From Tissierellaceae bacterium (GTDB lineage Bacteria; Bacillota; Clostridia; Tissierellales; Tissierellaceae), in the NCBI GenBank assembly GCA_023229175.1, contig JALNZV010000002.1, forward strand, positions 124,001 to 188,000: a stretch of DNA of 64,000 nt. The letters are read 5' to 3'. This document shows, piece after piece, positions 16,370-26,226 of this stretch. The notes under the pieces were generated by a model that worked only from the letters and a program-made list of their open reading frames with translations, made no database searches and was not told the origin of the DNA. The position numbers and the translations under genes were made by a program. How positions within the stretch are numbered: position 1 is the stretch's first letter; every line of letters starts with the position of its first letter.

Positions 16370-16951
16370 TTAAAGTATGTCTTCCAATAGGGCCCATATC
16401 TTATCTTTGTTTGTCTTGTCCGTTGAAGAATATGGGATTATGAGTCTTGAATCTCCCACTCCCAACTTCTTCCTTATGATGCCTAAGTTTTTTTGCCAAC
16501 TTCCTTTGGATATTTTGTCTGCCTTAGTGGCTATGACTATGCCTTTATAGCCAAAAGTTTTTATCCAGTTATACATCATCAAATCCTGGTCTGTGGGTTC
16601 GTGTCTGATGTCTACAATTTGCAATACCTCTTTTATATTTTCTCTACTTGTCAAATACTTTTCTATAATCTGTCCCCATTTTTCTATTTCCTTTTTTGAG
16701 GCAATGGCATATCCGTATCCAGGAAGGTCCACAAACCTAAAATCATCGTTTATAATATAGAAGTTTATTGTCCTTGTTTTCCCCGGTTTTCCCGAAGTCC
16801 TAGCTAAATTTGTCCTGTTTATCATGGAATTTATAAAGGAGGATTTACCCACATTGGACCTACCTGCAAATGCTATTTCAGGTAGGTCATCTTTTGGATA
16901 TTGTTTTGGTTCCACAGCTATGGCCTGAAGGTCAGACTTAATTATCTTCAA
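16370..16951 (-). CDS. engB: Ribosome biogenesis GTP-binding protein EngB/YsxC
   Basis: This 193-residue GTPase shows G1 GRSNVGKSSFIN (about 30-41), the G2 region GKPGKTRTINFY, G3 DLPGYGYA and G4 ATKADK. It takes part in assembly of the large ribosomal subunit. It overlaps the end of lon by 14 nt, the usual lon-engB arrangement in Bacillota, so the two are translationally coupled. Confidence 0.97.
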   Translation of the reverse strand: MKIIKSDLQAIAVEPKQYPKDDLPEIAFAGRSNVGKSSFINSMINRTNLARTSGKPGKTRTINFYIINDDFRFVDLPGYGYAIASKKEIEKWGQIIEKYLTSRENIKEVLQIVDIRHEPTDQDLMMYNWIKTFGYKGIVIATKADKISKGSWQKNLGIIRKKLGVGDSRLIIPYSSTDKTNKDKIWALLEDIL

Positions 16952-19292
16952 CTGTATCAGCTCCCTTAACTAGAGCATTTTCTAAAACTTCTTTCATGTC
17001 CTTTACTAGTACAAATTCTATCTTTTTCCTTATTTTATCTGGTATATCCTCTAAATCCTTCTTGTTTTCCAAGGGCAATAAAATCTTTTTAATTCCCATT
17101 CTATTAGCTGCCAATACCTTTTCTTTAATCCCCCCTACTGGAAGGACCCTGCCCCTTAGGGTTATCTCTCCTGTCATGGCCACTTCTTTTCTAATGGGAG
17201 TGTTGGATAGAGCCGATATAACTGCCGTAGCAATGGTTATACCCGCTGATGGACCATCCTTTGGTATGGCACCTTCTGGTACGTGAATATGGATATCCAT
17301 ATCCTTGTAAAACTCCGACTCTATGTCCAGTAGATTTGAATTTGCCCTTATATAGCTAATGCCTGCCATGGCGGATTCCTTCATTACATCTCCCAGTTTT
17401 CCAGTCAGCTGGGTTTTCCCCGTGCCTCCCATGGTGTTTACCTCTATGGACAGGGTTTCTCCGCCTACGGAGGTCCACGCCAATCCGTTGGCTACTCCAA
17501 TTTGATTCTCCTCTTCTATTGTGTCAAACCTATATTTTTCTGCTCCTAGATATTTCGTTATGTTTCCGCTGTTTATCCTCAAGGACTTTAGGTTTTCCTC
17601 CACTATTCTCTTTGCGGCCTTTCTACAGACATTTGCTATATTTCTTTCCAGATTTCTAACTCCCGATTCTCTAGTGTAATAGTCAATTATGGACCTTACT
17701 CCAGATTCCGATAATTTGAATTTTCCCTCGTCTAATCCATGCTCTTTCAGCTGCTTTGGCAGTAGATGCTTCATGGCTATTTGAAGCTTTTCTTCGTCTG
17801 TATAGCCAGACAACCTGATAACCTCCATCCTATCCAGTAGCGGTGCTGGTATGGTGGATGTTGTATTTGCTGTAGTGATAAATAATACCTTGGACAGGTC
17901 AAAGGGCACGTCTAGATAGTGATCAGTAAAAGTGCTGTTTTGCTCTGGATCCAAGACTTCCAACAACGCTGAAGCCGGGTCCCCCCTATAATCAGAGCCT
18001 ATCTTATCTATCTCGTCAAATAGGAATAGTGGATTCTTGGATTTCGATTTTTTCAGAGAATTTATTATGCTCCCTGGCATGGCACCTATATAGGTCCTTC
18101 TATGGCCTCTGATTTCTGCCTCGTCCCTGACTCCTCCTAAGGACATTCTGACGAATTTCCTATTGAGTGCCTTAGCAATGGAACGGGCTATGGATGTCTT
18201 ACCAACTCCTGGAGGTCCCACTAAGCAAATAATTGGCCCCTTCATGCTCTTTGTCAGCTTTCTGATGGCGATAAATTCCAGTATTCTCTCCTTTACATCT
18301 TCTAGACCGTAGTGATCTTCATTGAGTACTTCTCTGGACTTTTTGATGTCGATTTTATCCTTTGTTTCCTTGTCCCAAGGCAAGTCTATTATCCAGTCTA
18401 AATAGGTCCTTATGACTCCCGATTCCGGTGAGTGGGGCGACACCTTTAGCAGTCTTTCCACTTCTTTCAGAGCCTTTTCTTTTACTTCCTTAGGCATCTT
18501 GATTTTGTCTATCTTTTCTTCGTATTCTTCTACTTCTGCCATTATATCGTCGTCTTGACCCAGTTCTTTTTGTATGGCTTTGATTTGCTCTTTTAAATAG
18601 TATTCTTTTTGTACCTTGTTTATTTGTTTCTTTACTCTCTGGTTAATTTTATCCTCTATTTTCAGTACTTCTATTTCCTCTTGCAGTATTATATGCAGCA
18701 CTTCTAATCTGTCATATAGGTCAAAGACTTCCAGTATCCTTTGATCATCCTCCAATTTTAGATATATATATGAAGCTATGACGTCAGCCATCCTTCCTGG
18801 GTCTTGTATATCGGACACGGTGCTGAGTACATCAGGCGATAGTCTGTCATTGTAGGATAGGTATTCGTCAAAGTCGTTAATTACAAGCCTCATGGCAGCT
18901 TCTAGATTTACGTCTTTATTGTCCTCTATTTCTTCATAAAAATACTCTTCTATCTCTGCTGTAAAATATGGTTCTTCTTGGATTATCTCTACTATTTTTC
19001 CCCTATTTATGCCCTCTACCAATACTCTGATGCTTCCCCCTGGGAGTTTGAGCATTTGCTTTACCTTTGCCACTGTGCCCACATGATAAAAGTCGTCAAT
19101 TTCAGGTTCGTTGGTCTTAGGGTCTTTTTGTGCACACAGCAATATGGTCGCATCGTCTAGCATGGCCTTTTCCAGTGCACTAATTGATTTTTCCCTACCC
19201 ACATCGAAATGAACTACCATATGGGGAAATATGGATATTCCCCTTAGGGGTATTAAGGGCATGGTCTTTTTTTCTATTGTATATTCGGTCAT
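16938..19292 (-). CDS. lon: ATP-dependent protease Lon (LonA)
   Basis: This 784-residue protein has an N-terminal substrate-binding LON domain (LIPLRGISIFPHMVVHFDVG), an AAA+ module with Walker A GPPGVGKTS, and a C-terminal protease domain with the Ser in KDGPSAGITIA and the Lys in GGIKEKVLAA. It degrades damaged and regulatory proteins in the cytosol. It follows clpX after 64 nt and overlaps engB, forming a quality-control cluster with tig and clpP. Confidence 0.98.
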   Translation of the reverse strand: MTEYTIEKKTMPLIPLRGISIFPHMVVHFDVGREKSISALEKAMLDDATILLCAQKDPKTNEPEIDDFYHVGTVAKVKQMLKLPGGSIRVLVEGINRGKIVEIIQEEPYFTAEIEEYFYEEIEDNKDVNLEAAMRLVINDFDEYLSYNDRLSPDVLSTVSDIQDPGRMADVIASYIYLKLEDDQRILEVFDLYDRLEVLHIILQEEIEVLKIEDKINQRVKKQINKVQKEYYLKEQIKAIQKELGQDDDIMAEVEEYEEKIDKIKMPKEVKEKALKEVERLLKVSPHSPESGVIRTYLDWIIDLPWDKETKDKIDIKKSREVLNEDHYGLEDVKERILEFIAIRKLTKSMKGPIICLVGPPGVGKTSIARSIAKALNRKFVRMSLGGVRDEAEIRGHRRTYIGAMPGSIINSLKKSKSKNPLFLFDEIDKIGSDYRGDPASALLEVLDPEQNSTFTDHYLDVPFDLSKVLFITTANTTSTIPAPLLDRMEVIRLSGYTDEEKLQIAMKHLLPKQLKEHGLDEGKFKLSESGVRSIIDYYTRESGVRNLERNIANVCRKAAKRIVEENLKSLRINSGNITKYLGAEKYRFDTIEEENQIGVANGLAWTSVGGETLSIEVNTMGGTGKTQLTGKLGDVMKESAMAGISYIRANSNLLDIESEFYKDMDIHIHVPEGAIPKDGPSAGITIATAVISALSNTPIRKEVAMTGEITLRGRVLPVGGIKEKVLAANRMGIKKILLPLENKKDLEDIPDKIRKKIEFVLVKDMKEVLENALVKGADTVEDN

Positions 19293-19356
19293 GTATCTTC
19301 CCTCCCGATAATTCAGTATTTTCCATTAAACAAGGAAAAGCCCACAAATGTGAGCC

Positions 19357-20637
19357 TTAAGATGCAGATTCGCTGTTATCTGTTTTTTTAGTTCTGCTTT
19401 TTTTCCTTCTATCCGATAGAACTAATGTGGGATCTACTTTGTTTTCAATTGTCTCCTTGGTTATTACACATTTTTCTATATCATCTCTAGATGGAATTTC
19501 ATACATAATATCCAGCATTACATCTTCGATTATGCTTCTTAGTCCCCTTGCTCCTGTCTTTCTATCGATGGCCTTTTTAGATATGGAATATAAGGCTTCA
19601 TCATCAAATTCAAGGTCTACATTATCCATCGAAAATAGTTCCTTATACTGCTTGACTAAGGCATTTTTTGGTTCTGTTAGTATCTTCACTAAGGAGTCTG
19701 TATCTAATTCCTCCAATGTCACCATGACTGGCAGCCTACCTACAAACTCAGGTATGAGGCCATATTTTAGCAAATCCTCAGGTTGGATATGCTTCAATAA
19801 TTCTCCTATCCTTGCCTCTTTTTGAGACGATAGCTTTGCTCCAAATCCCATGGATTTTTTTCCTATGCGGTTTTGTATTATTTTATCCAACCCATCAAAA
19901 GCTCCACCTACTATGAATAAAATATTAGTAGTGTCAACTTGGATAAACTCTTGGTGAGGATGTTTCCTGCCACCTTGAGGGGGTACATTAGCTACTGTGC
20001 CCTCTAGGATTTTCAGTAGTGCCTGTTGAACCCCTTCGCCGCTGACATCCCTTGTAATGGATGGATTTTCAGTCTTCCTAGCTATTTTGTCTATTTCATC
20101 GATATATATTATGCCCTTTTCTGCCCTTTCTATATCGTAGTCTGCCGCCTGGATAAGTTTTAATATTATGTTTTCCACGTCTTCCCCTACGTATCCAGCT
20201 TCTGTCAAGGAAGTGGCATCTGCAATGGCAAAAGGTACATTCAATATTTTCGCCAGAGTTTGAGCCAATAAGGTCTTTCCAGAACCTGTAGGCCCTAGCA
20301 TAACTATGTTGCTTTTTTGTAATTCTATATCGTTGTTCTTTTTTGGTTTTTTATTTATCCTCTTGTAGTGGTTGTAGACAGCCACAGCCAAGGCCCTTTT
20401 GGCCCTCTCTTGTTTTATGACATAATCGTCTAAGGTAGCCTTAATGACTTCTGGCTTTGGCAGATCCTGCATATCATAATCTACTATATCTATGAACTCT
20501 TCTTCGATTATTTCTTGGCACAGTTCTACACATTCATTACATATATATACATTGGGGCCAGCTATTAGCCTCCTTACTTGTTCCTGTGGCTTTCCACAAA
20601 AAGAGCAACGTAATTGTCTTTCATCATATTTGGCCAC
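19357..20637 (-). CDS. clpX: ATP-dependent Clp protease ATPase subunit ClpX
   Basis: This 426-residue AAA+ unfoldase has the N-terminal C4 zinc-binding domain (CSFCGK...CNECVELC), Walker A GPTGSGKTLLAQ, Walker B IIYIDEIDKI, and the ClpP-contacting loop motif IGFG in its variant form KSMGFGAK. It recognises, unfolds and feeds proteins into ClpP. It ends with a basic Ser/Lys-rich tail. It begins 17 nt after clpP. Confidence 0.98.
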   Translation of the reverse strand: MAKYDERQLRCSFCGKPQEQVRRLIAGPNVYICNECVELCQEIIEEEFIDIVDYDMQDLPKPEVIKATLDDYVIKQERAKRALAVAVYNHYKRINKKPKKNNDIELQKSNIVMLGPTGSGKTLLAQTLAKILNVPFAIADATSLTEAGYVGEDVENIILKLIQAADYDIERAEKGIIYIDEIDKIARKTENPSITRDVSGEGVQQALLKILEGTVANVPPQGGRKHPHQEFIQVDTTNILFIVGGAFDGLDKIIQNRIGKKSMGFGAKLSSQKEARIGELLKHIQPEDLLKYGLIPEFVGRLPVMVTLEELDTDSLVKILTEPKNALVKQYKELFSMDNVDLEFDDEALYSISKKAIDRKTGARGLRSIIEDVMLDIMYEIPSRDDIEKCVITKETIENKVDPTLVLSDRRKKSRTKKTDNSESAS

Positions 20638-20654
20638 GATGACACCTCACTTAT

Positions 20655-21236
20655 CTATTTTCTTGTAATCACTTCATCTATTATACCATATTCTTTGGCT
20701 TCTTCTGCTGTTAAATAATAATCTCTGTCAGTATCTCTGGCAACCTTTTCCAGTGGCTGTCCAGTCCTGTTTGCCAAAATCTTGTTGATTCTCTCTCTGA
20801 TTTCGATTATCTTTTCTGCTTGAATTCTAATATCTTCGGCTTGACCTTTCGCTCCGCCCAAGGGCTGGTGTATCATTATATCTGAATTTGGCAATGCAAA
20901 TCTTTTGCCCTTTGTGCCTGCAGCCAGTAAAAATGCCCCCATGCTTGCAGCCAACCCCATACATATAGTGGATACATCAGGCTTTATATATTGCATGGTA
21001 TCATATATGGCAAATCCTGCACTTACCGAGCCTCCAGGGCTATTTATATAAATTTGAATGTCCTTATCTGGGTCTTCTGCCTCTAAAAACAGCAATTGTG
21101 CTACTACTAAATTTGCAGTTACATCGTTTATTTCACTGCCCAAAAATATGATCCTTTCCTTTAATAATCTGGAGTAAATATCATAAGATCTTTCTCCTCT
21201 ACTGGTCTGCTCAACTACCATAGGTATTAAAGTCAA
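20655..21236 (-). CDS. clpP: ATP-dependent Clp protease proteolytic subunit ClpP
   Basis: A 193-residue serine protease with the catalytic Ser in MGLAASMGAFLLAAG, His in PNSDIMIHQPLGG and Asp in DTDRDYYLTAEEA. It forms the 14-mer degradation chamber used with ClpX. The gene lies 17 nt downstream of the trigger factor gene and 17 nt upstream of clpX, the classical tig-clpP-clpX order. Confidence 0.98.
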   Translation of the reverse strand: MTLIPMVVEQTSRGERSYDIYSRLLKERIIFLGSEINDVTANLVVAQLLFLEAEDPDKDIQIYINSPGGSVSAGFAIYDTMQYIKPDVSTICMGLAASMGAFLLAAGTKGKRFALPNSDIMIHQPLGGAKGQAEDIRIQAEKIIEIRERINKILANRTGQPLEKVARDTDRDYYLTAEEAKEYGIIDEVITRK

Positions 21237-21253
21237 TTTTCATCCCTCCATTA

Positions 21254-22543
21254 TTATATAAACTTTGCATTTTCCTTAAGCATTTCAATGACCTTCCCAT
21301 TGATTATAGGTGTGTCTAAATAGGATAAGTCTCGGCTTTTCATATCTTTTATAAATTCTTCTCTCTTTTCCTCTTCGTAGGTCATGGCAATCTTTTCCAA
21401 TTCCTTGTCGATGTCTTCTTCTGTAACCTCTAAATTTTCGGCCTTCGCAATTGCCTCAAGTACTAGGTCTCCTCTTACTCTATCAGCTGCCATTGGCCTT
21501 AATTGGTCCTTTAGACTGTCTAGGGTAGAATTTGTTATCTCCAAGTATTGATCCAGATTTAATCCCTGCATTCTCATTCTGTATTCAAATTCTTGAATTT
21601 CATTTTCTAGTTGAGTGTCTATCATGGCCTCTGGAATGTCTACATTGCAATTTCCTATTACCTTTTCAATTAAGCTGTTTTCGTTTTCTGACTCTTCTTT
21701 ACTCTTGAAGTCCTCGGCAAGCCTTTCTTTTATGCTTTCCTTGTATTCGTCTAAGGTATCAAACTCTGATACGTCCTTAGCGAATTCATCGTCTAGCTCC
21801 GGTAATTCCTTTTCCTTGATGGAGTGGATTGTCACTTTGAATATTGCTTCCTTTCCCTGTAGGCTTGGTTCGTGATATTCTTCTGGGAATGTAACTGCTA
21901 CTTCTATTTCTTCTCCTATATTTTTACCCACTAGTTGTTCTTCAAAACCGGGAATAAATTGTCCTGAACCAATTTCCAGTTGCTGACCTTCTGCTGTACC
22001 GCCTTGAAATTGGTCTTCGCCAACAAAGCCAGCATAGTCTATGGTCAATATATCTCCATCTTTTACTGGTCTATCGCCAGCGTCAGTCATTCTTCCATTT
22101 TTTTCTTGTACCGATTTAAGTTCGTCTTCTATATGTTCATCTGTAACATTATACTCTATTTTTTCAATTTCTATGCCCTTGTAATCTCCTAGCTCTACCT
22201 CAGGCTTTACTGTTACTTCCATCTTGGCTACTAGAGGCTCTCCTTTTACTATTTCCTCTATGTCTACTTCTGGTGTATCAACTGGTTCTAGTTTTAGTTC
22301 ATCTACTGCATCTGAATATGCTTCTGGTAATAATAGGTTAATTGCTTCCTCATAAAATATTTCTGGTCCGTAATTTAATTCTATGATTTTTCTAGGAGTT
22401 TTGCCTTTCCTAAATCCAGGTATATTAAATCTACCTCTGTTTTTTAAATACGTTTTTTGTAATGCTTCCTCAAATTTTTCTGCAGGTATTTCTATGGTAA
22501 AGCTTACCCTGTTATTTTCCTTTTTTTCTAGTAAAGCCTTCAT
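21254..22543 (-). CDS. tig: Trigger factor, ribosome-associated chaperone
   Basis: A 429-residue protein with the three trigger factor domains. First is an N-terminal ribosome-binding domain with the signature FNIPGFRKGKTPRKIIE. Next is an FKBP-like prolyl isomerase domain (GDILTIDYAGFVGEDQFQGG and PGFEEQLVGKNIGE). Last is a long helical C-terminal domain. It meets nascent chains at the ribosome exit. It is the first gene of the tig-clpP-clpX-lon-engB run. Confidence 0.98.
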   Translation of the reverse strand: MKALLEKKENNRVSFTIEIPAEKFEEALQKTYLKNRGRFNIPGFRKGKTPRKIIELNYGPEIFYEEAINLLLPEAYSDAVDELKLEPVDTPEVDIEEIVKGEPLVAKMEVTVKPEVELGDYKGIEIEKIEYNVTDEHIEDELKSVQEKNGRMTDAGDRPVKDGDILTIDYAGFVGEDQFQGGTAEGQQLEIGSGQFIPGFEEQLVGKNIGEEIEVAVTFPEEYHEPSLQGKEAIFKVTIHSIKEKELPELDDEFAKDVSEFDTLDEYKESIKERLAEDFKSKEESENENSLIEKVIGNCNVDIPEAMIDTQLENEIQEFEYRMRMQGLNLDQYLEITNSTLDSLKDQLRPMAADRVRGDLVLEAIAKAENLEVTEEDIDKELEKIAMTYEEEKREEFIKDMKSRDLSYLDTPIINGKVIEMLKENAKFI

Positions 22544-22657
22544 TAAATAACTTCCTCCTTATACTTATCCAATTTTTAACTAATATATTATATCATAAAA
22601 TTATATCATAAGAAATAATATTATCAATATTATAAAAAACTAGTGGTGTACACATAC

Positions 22658-22689
22658 TAAAAAAACCACTGGTACAAATCCACTGGTTT
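22658..22689 (-). terminator. Intrinsic terminator of tRNA-Leu
   Basis: A 10-bp stem with one mismatch (22663-22672 with 22680-22689) and a 7-nt loop is followed on the minus strand by T-run (22658-22665). It begins a few bases after the tRNA 3' end. Confidence 0.75.
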
Positions 22690-22693
22690 ATAA

Positions 22694-22777
22694 TGGTGCG
22701 GGAGAGAGGACTTGAACCCCCACGTCAATGACACTAGATCCTAAGTCTAGCGCGTCTGCCAGTTCCGCCACTCCCGC
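22694..22777 (-). tRNA. tRNA-Leu (anticodon TAG), CCA encoded
   Basis: Acceptor GCGGGAG/CTCCCGC with discriminator A and an encoded CCA, anticodon stem CTAGA/TCTAG around CTTAGGA, a long variable arm, and a T-arm with GTTCAAGTC. The long variable arm confirms a class II tRNA. Confidence 0.96.
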
Positions 22778-22861
22778 ATGCAAGTAATTTTTGTTTACTT
22801 TCCTATTATAACACGTTATTTGTACTTGTCAATATATTCTCTACAAAATTATTCTCTCTTT

Positions 22862-23941
22862 TTAATATACCTCTCTAATGGTTCCGCCCCCTAGAACTAT
22901 TTCCCCCTTGTAAAATACTATGGATTGACCTCTTGTAATAGCTCTTTGGTCTTCATCAAATTCAACCAATACTCCCTCTTTATAGGGTTTCATAACTGCC
23001 TTAGATTCCTTCATGGAATATCTGACTTTGGCAGTAATCTCCAATTCCTCTGGCAATTTGTCATATGCTATGATGTTCAATTGGTCAGCATAGAGTTCAT
23101 TTTTAAATATTCCCTCTTCATCTCCCAGGACTATTTCGTTCTTTTCTGGGTCTATTTTCTGTACGAAGACTCTTTTGCCAAGGGAAATTCCAAGGCCTTT
23201 TCGCTGACCTATAGTATAGTAAACTATGCCCTTGTGCTTACCTAAGACTTTGCCGTCTTTATCCACGAAGTTACCTGGTTTTACCTTATGAGGAACTCTA
23301 CTTTTGATGAATTTACCATGGTCATTATCTGGCACAAAGCAAATTTCTTCGCTGTCTGGTTTGTTGTGCACCACTAGATTGATTTTCTCAGCTATCTCTC
23401 TAATGGTTTCCTTTGTGTATTTTCCTAGAGGCATCAGTGTATGGGCAAGCTGGTACTGAGTCATCCCATATAGAAAATATGTCTGATCCTTCTTTTGATC
23501 TAGTGCTCGTTTCATTAAATATCTGTCAGTAATCTTATCTTTTCCGATGGTGGCATAGTGACCTGTGGCAATGTAATCTGCCCCTAAACCCTTCGCCTTT
23601 TTTAGAAATTCGTCAAATTTTATAAATTTGTTACAGGCTACACATGGGTTTGGGGTCCTTCCCTCCAAATACTCGTCTATGAAATAATCTATGACTTTTC
23701 TTTCGAACACTCCTCTAAAATTCATGACATAGTGGGGTATTCCCAAATCCTGTGCCACTTGCTTAGCATCAAATACTGAGGATATTGAACAACATCCTCC
23801 TGCCCGTTCGTCGTATATATCGTCGTGGGGTATGACACTCATGGTAACTCCTATAACCTCATATCCTTCTTGCTGTAAAATATAAGCAGCTACAGAGCTG
23901 TCTACCCCTCCACTCATGCCTAATACTACCTTTTTCTTCAT
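22862..23941 (-). CDS. mnmA: tRNA-specific 2-thiouridylase MnmA
   Basis: A 359-residue enzyme that adds sulfur to U34 of tRNA-Lys, Glu and Gln. It has the PP-loop GMSGGVDSSVAA, the catalytic cysteine pair in NPCVACNKFIKF and DSEEICFVPD, and a C-terminal beta-barrel. I place the start at the ATG at 23941, 8 nt after AAAGGA; the adjacent GTG at 23944 is an alternative. An extra cysteine pair (GGCCSISSV) after the PP-loop is typical of the family. Confidence 0.96.
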   Translation of the reverse strand: MKKKVVLGMSGGVDSSVAAYILQQEGYEVIGVTMSVIPHDDIYDERAGGCCSISSVFDAKQVAQDLGIPHYVMNFRGVFERKVIDYFIDEYLEGRTPNPCVACNKFIKFDEFLKKAKGLGADYIATGHYATIGKDKITDRYLMKRALDQKKDQTYFLYGMTQYQLAHTLMPLGKYTKETIREIAEKINLVVHNKPDSEEICFVPDNDHGKFIKSRVPHKVKPGNFVDKDGKVLGKHKGIVYYTIGQRKGLGISLGKRVFVQKIDPEKNEIVLGDEEGIFKNELYADQLNIIAYDKLPEELEITAKVRYSMKESKAVMKPYKEGVLVEFDEDQRAITRGQSIVFYKGEIVLGGGTIREVY

Positions 23942-23955
23942 CACTTATATCCTTT

Positions 23956-24798
23956 CTAAAATACTAGTATAATCCCTCCATCGTTGGCATAGGCTGTACT
24001 TAATCCTGCTTGTTTTACTAATATTACCTCTTTAAAATTGTATTTTTCTTCTATTGCTTTCTTTAGTTCTTCGGCTCTCTCCAAGGCATTTGCATGGGAT
24101 ATGGCCAATATCTTTTCTTCCAACTTTTCCCCAGTTTCTCCGATAATTTCTACTAATCTTCTAAAAGCTCTTTTAGTACCTCTTACATTTTCAACTAATT
24201 TAATATTACCTTCTCCATCTGCTCCCATTATGGGTTTTAAATTTAGGGCATTGGCCAATAGACCCTTTGTCTTGGATATTCTACCATTTTTTATAAGATT
24301 GTCCAAACTTTCCAATATGAAATACGTCTTCATTTCTTTAATGTACTTCTCAACCTTCTCTACGATTTCCAAGTTGCCTAATTTCTTTTCCACTAGTTCG
24401 TGGATCTTCATAGCTGTCAAAGTTTCTCCTACGCTGGCTGATTTGGAGTCGAATATGTGGATAAATTTGTGGGGTTCGTCTTCCTCCACCATGTTTTTCG
24501 CCAATATTGCTGAATTATACGTGCCGCTTAAGGGGCTAGATATGGTGACTACAAAAATACTTTCTGCTTCAGTTGATTTGTATTCCTCTACAAAATCTCC
24601 TGGAGAGGGACAAGATGTCCTTGTGGGGTTGGGGCTACTTTTCATTGCTTTAATTAAATCTGTAGTATCCAGTTGCTCGTCGTCAATAAATCTAAGTTCA
24701 TCTACGTCAATTTTAAATGGAATTAAAGAAACATCTAATTTTTCTTTCAGTTCTTCGTTTAAATCGCAGCTACTGTCGGCTATTATCTTATATTTCAT
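23956..24798 (-). CDS. DegV family protein (second paralog)
   Basis: This 280-residue protein starts MKYKIIADSSCDLNEELKE. It contains TRTSCPSPGDFVEEY, VVTISSPLSGTYNSA and LIKNGRISKTKGLLANALNLKP, the parts that build the fatty-acid tunnel of DegV/FakB proteins. It differs clearly from the copy at 5490-6356; different FakB paralogs often prefer different acyl chains. It is between glmM and mnmA on the same strand, 19 nt after glmM. Confidence 0.9.
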   Translation of the reverse strand: MKYKIIADSSCDLNEELKEKLDVSLIPFKIDVDELRFIDDEQLDTTDLIKAMKSSPNPTRTSCPSPGDFVEEYKSTEAESIFVVTISSPLSGTYNSAILAKNMVEEDEPHKFIHIFDSKSASVGETLTAMKIHELVEKKLGNLEIVEKVEKYIKEMKTYFILESLDNLIKNGRISKTKGLLANALNLKPIMGADGEGNIKLVENVRGTKRAFRRLVEIIGETGEKLEEKILAISHANALERAEELKKAIEEKYNFKEVILVKQAGLSTAYANDGGIILVF

Positions 24799-24817
24799 TA
24801 CATCACCTCATAAATTT

Positions 24818-26170
24818 TTATGTTTCCATGCCTATCTTTTCCTCAATAAACCTGGCTAAATCCGATGCAATCTTTTCAAGTCCTATGTCCTCTTTTGCCT
24901 CTATCATGACTCTAACCAATGGTTCTGTCCCTGAAGGTCTAATTAATACCCTCCCTTGACCGTGAAATATTTCTTCTACTTGTTTTATTTTTTCCATTAT
25001 TTCGCGATTATTATGGTATTTGTTTTTTAGTTCATTTTTTACTTTTGCATTGATCAAAACCTGTGGATAATCAGATATTAGTTTGTTTAATTCTGATATT
25101 GGTTTGTTTTCTGCCTTCATAACTTCCAATAGGTGCAGGCCAGTAGCCAAACCATCACCTGTTGTATTGTAGTCTAAAAAAATTATATGCCCCGATTGCT
25201 CCCCGCCTAATACATAATCTGATTTTAACATTTCTTCTAGGATATATCTATCTCCAACTTTTGTCTTCACCATATCTATACCCTTTTCTTCAAGGTACAA
25301 ATCTAATCCCATATTTGTCATTACCGTCCCCACTATGGTATTGTTTTTTAATTTCCCTTGCTTTTTTAAATGGGTTCCGCATATGGCCAGTATATGATCC
25401 CCATCTATAATTTTACCCTTTTCGTCTACAGCTATTATTCTATCGCCGTCACCATCAAAGGAAAGCCCTATGTCGGATCTTGAATCTACTACTAACTTTT
25501 GAATTTCCTTAGGATTTGTCGATCCGCAGCTTTGATTAATATTCATTCCCGTCGGCTCATGGTTAACGACTACTATGTCACCTCCAAGTCTTTTAATCGT
25601 CTCTGGTGCAATTTTATATAATGCACCATTGGCACAGTCTAAAGCTACTTTTATCCCTTTTAAATCTAATTCTATGGTAGAAATTAGGTACTGGATGTAG
25701 TTGTCGCTACCATTGTCATCTACTATGACCTTTCCAATCTTATTTCCTGTGGGAATGTTTTCAATCTTTTCGTCATTTAGTATAAGTTCTTCGATTTGTT
25801 CTTCCATCTCATCAGATAATTTCAATCCCCTGGCATCAAAAAACTTTATTCCATTGTATTCCCCTGGATTGTGAGACGCAGATATAACTACGCCAGCTAA
25901 AGCCTCGTATTTTCTAGTTAAATAGGCGACGGCAGGCGTAGGCATTATACCTACTGATACCACGTCTAAACCCATGGAGCATATCCCCGCAGTCAAAGCC
26001 GCTTCTAGCATATCACCTGATATTCTGGTGTCTTTCCCCAATATAATTTTTCCCCTATTGGAATTGGACAATATATAAGCCCCTGCCCTTCCTATTTTAA
26101 AAGCCAACTCTGGCGTAAGGTCCTTATTTGCAATGCCTCGTACTCCATCTGTGCCAAATAATTTTCCCAT
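24818..26170 (-). CDS. glmM: Phosphoglucosamine mutase
   Basis: A 450-residue alpha-D-phosphohexomutase. The phosphoserine loop is GVVISASHNPGEYNGIKFF (Ser near residue 100), the metal loop SFDGDGDRIIA, the sugar loop GGEQSGHIIF and the phosphate loop RPSGTEPLVRVM. It converts glucosamine-6-P to glucosamine-1-P for peptidoglycan precursors. In many Bacillota glmM follows cdaA-cdaR; here it is about 17 kb away from them in this window, next to a degV gene. Confidence 0.97.
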   Translation of the reverse strand: MGKLFGTDGVRGIANKDLTPELAFKIGRAGAYILSNSNRGKIILGKDTRISGDMLEAALTAGICSMGLDVVSVGIMPTPAVAYLTRKYEALAGVVISASHNPGEYNGIKFFDARGLKLSDEMEEQIEELILNDEKIENIPTGNKIGKVIVDDNGSDNYIQYLISTIELDLKGIKVALDCANGALYKIAPETIKRLGGDIVVVNHEPTGMNINQSCGSTNPKEIQKLVVDSRSDIGLSFDGDGDRIIAVDEKGKIIDGDHILAICGTHLKKQGKLKNNTIVGTVMTNMGLDLYLEEKGIDMVKTKVGDRYILEEMLKSDYVLGGEQSGHIIFLDYNTTGDGLATGLHLLEVMKAENKPISELNKLISDYPQVLINAKVKNELKNKYHNNREIMEKIKQVEEIFHGQGRVLIRPSGTEPLVRVMIEAKEDIGLEKIASDLARFIEEKIGMET

Positions 26171-26226
26171 TTCAATCTCCCCCTTATAGCTAATATTTTC
26201 AATGAGAAATGAAAAATACTAATAAT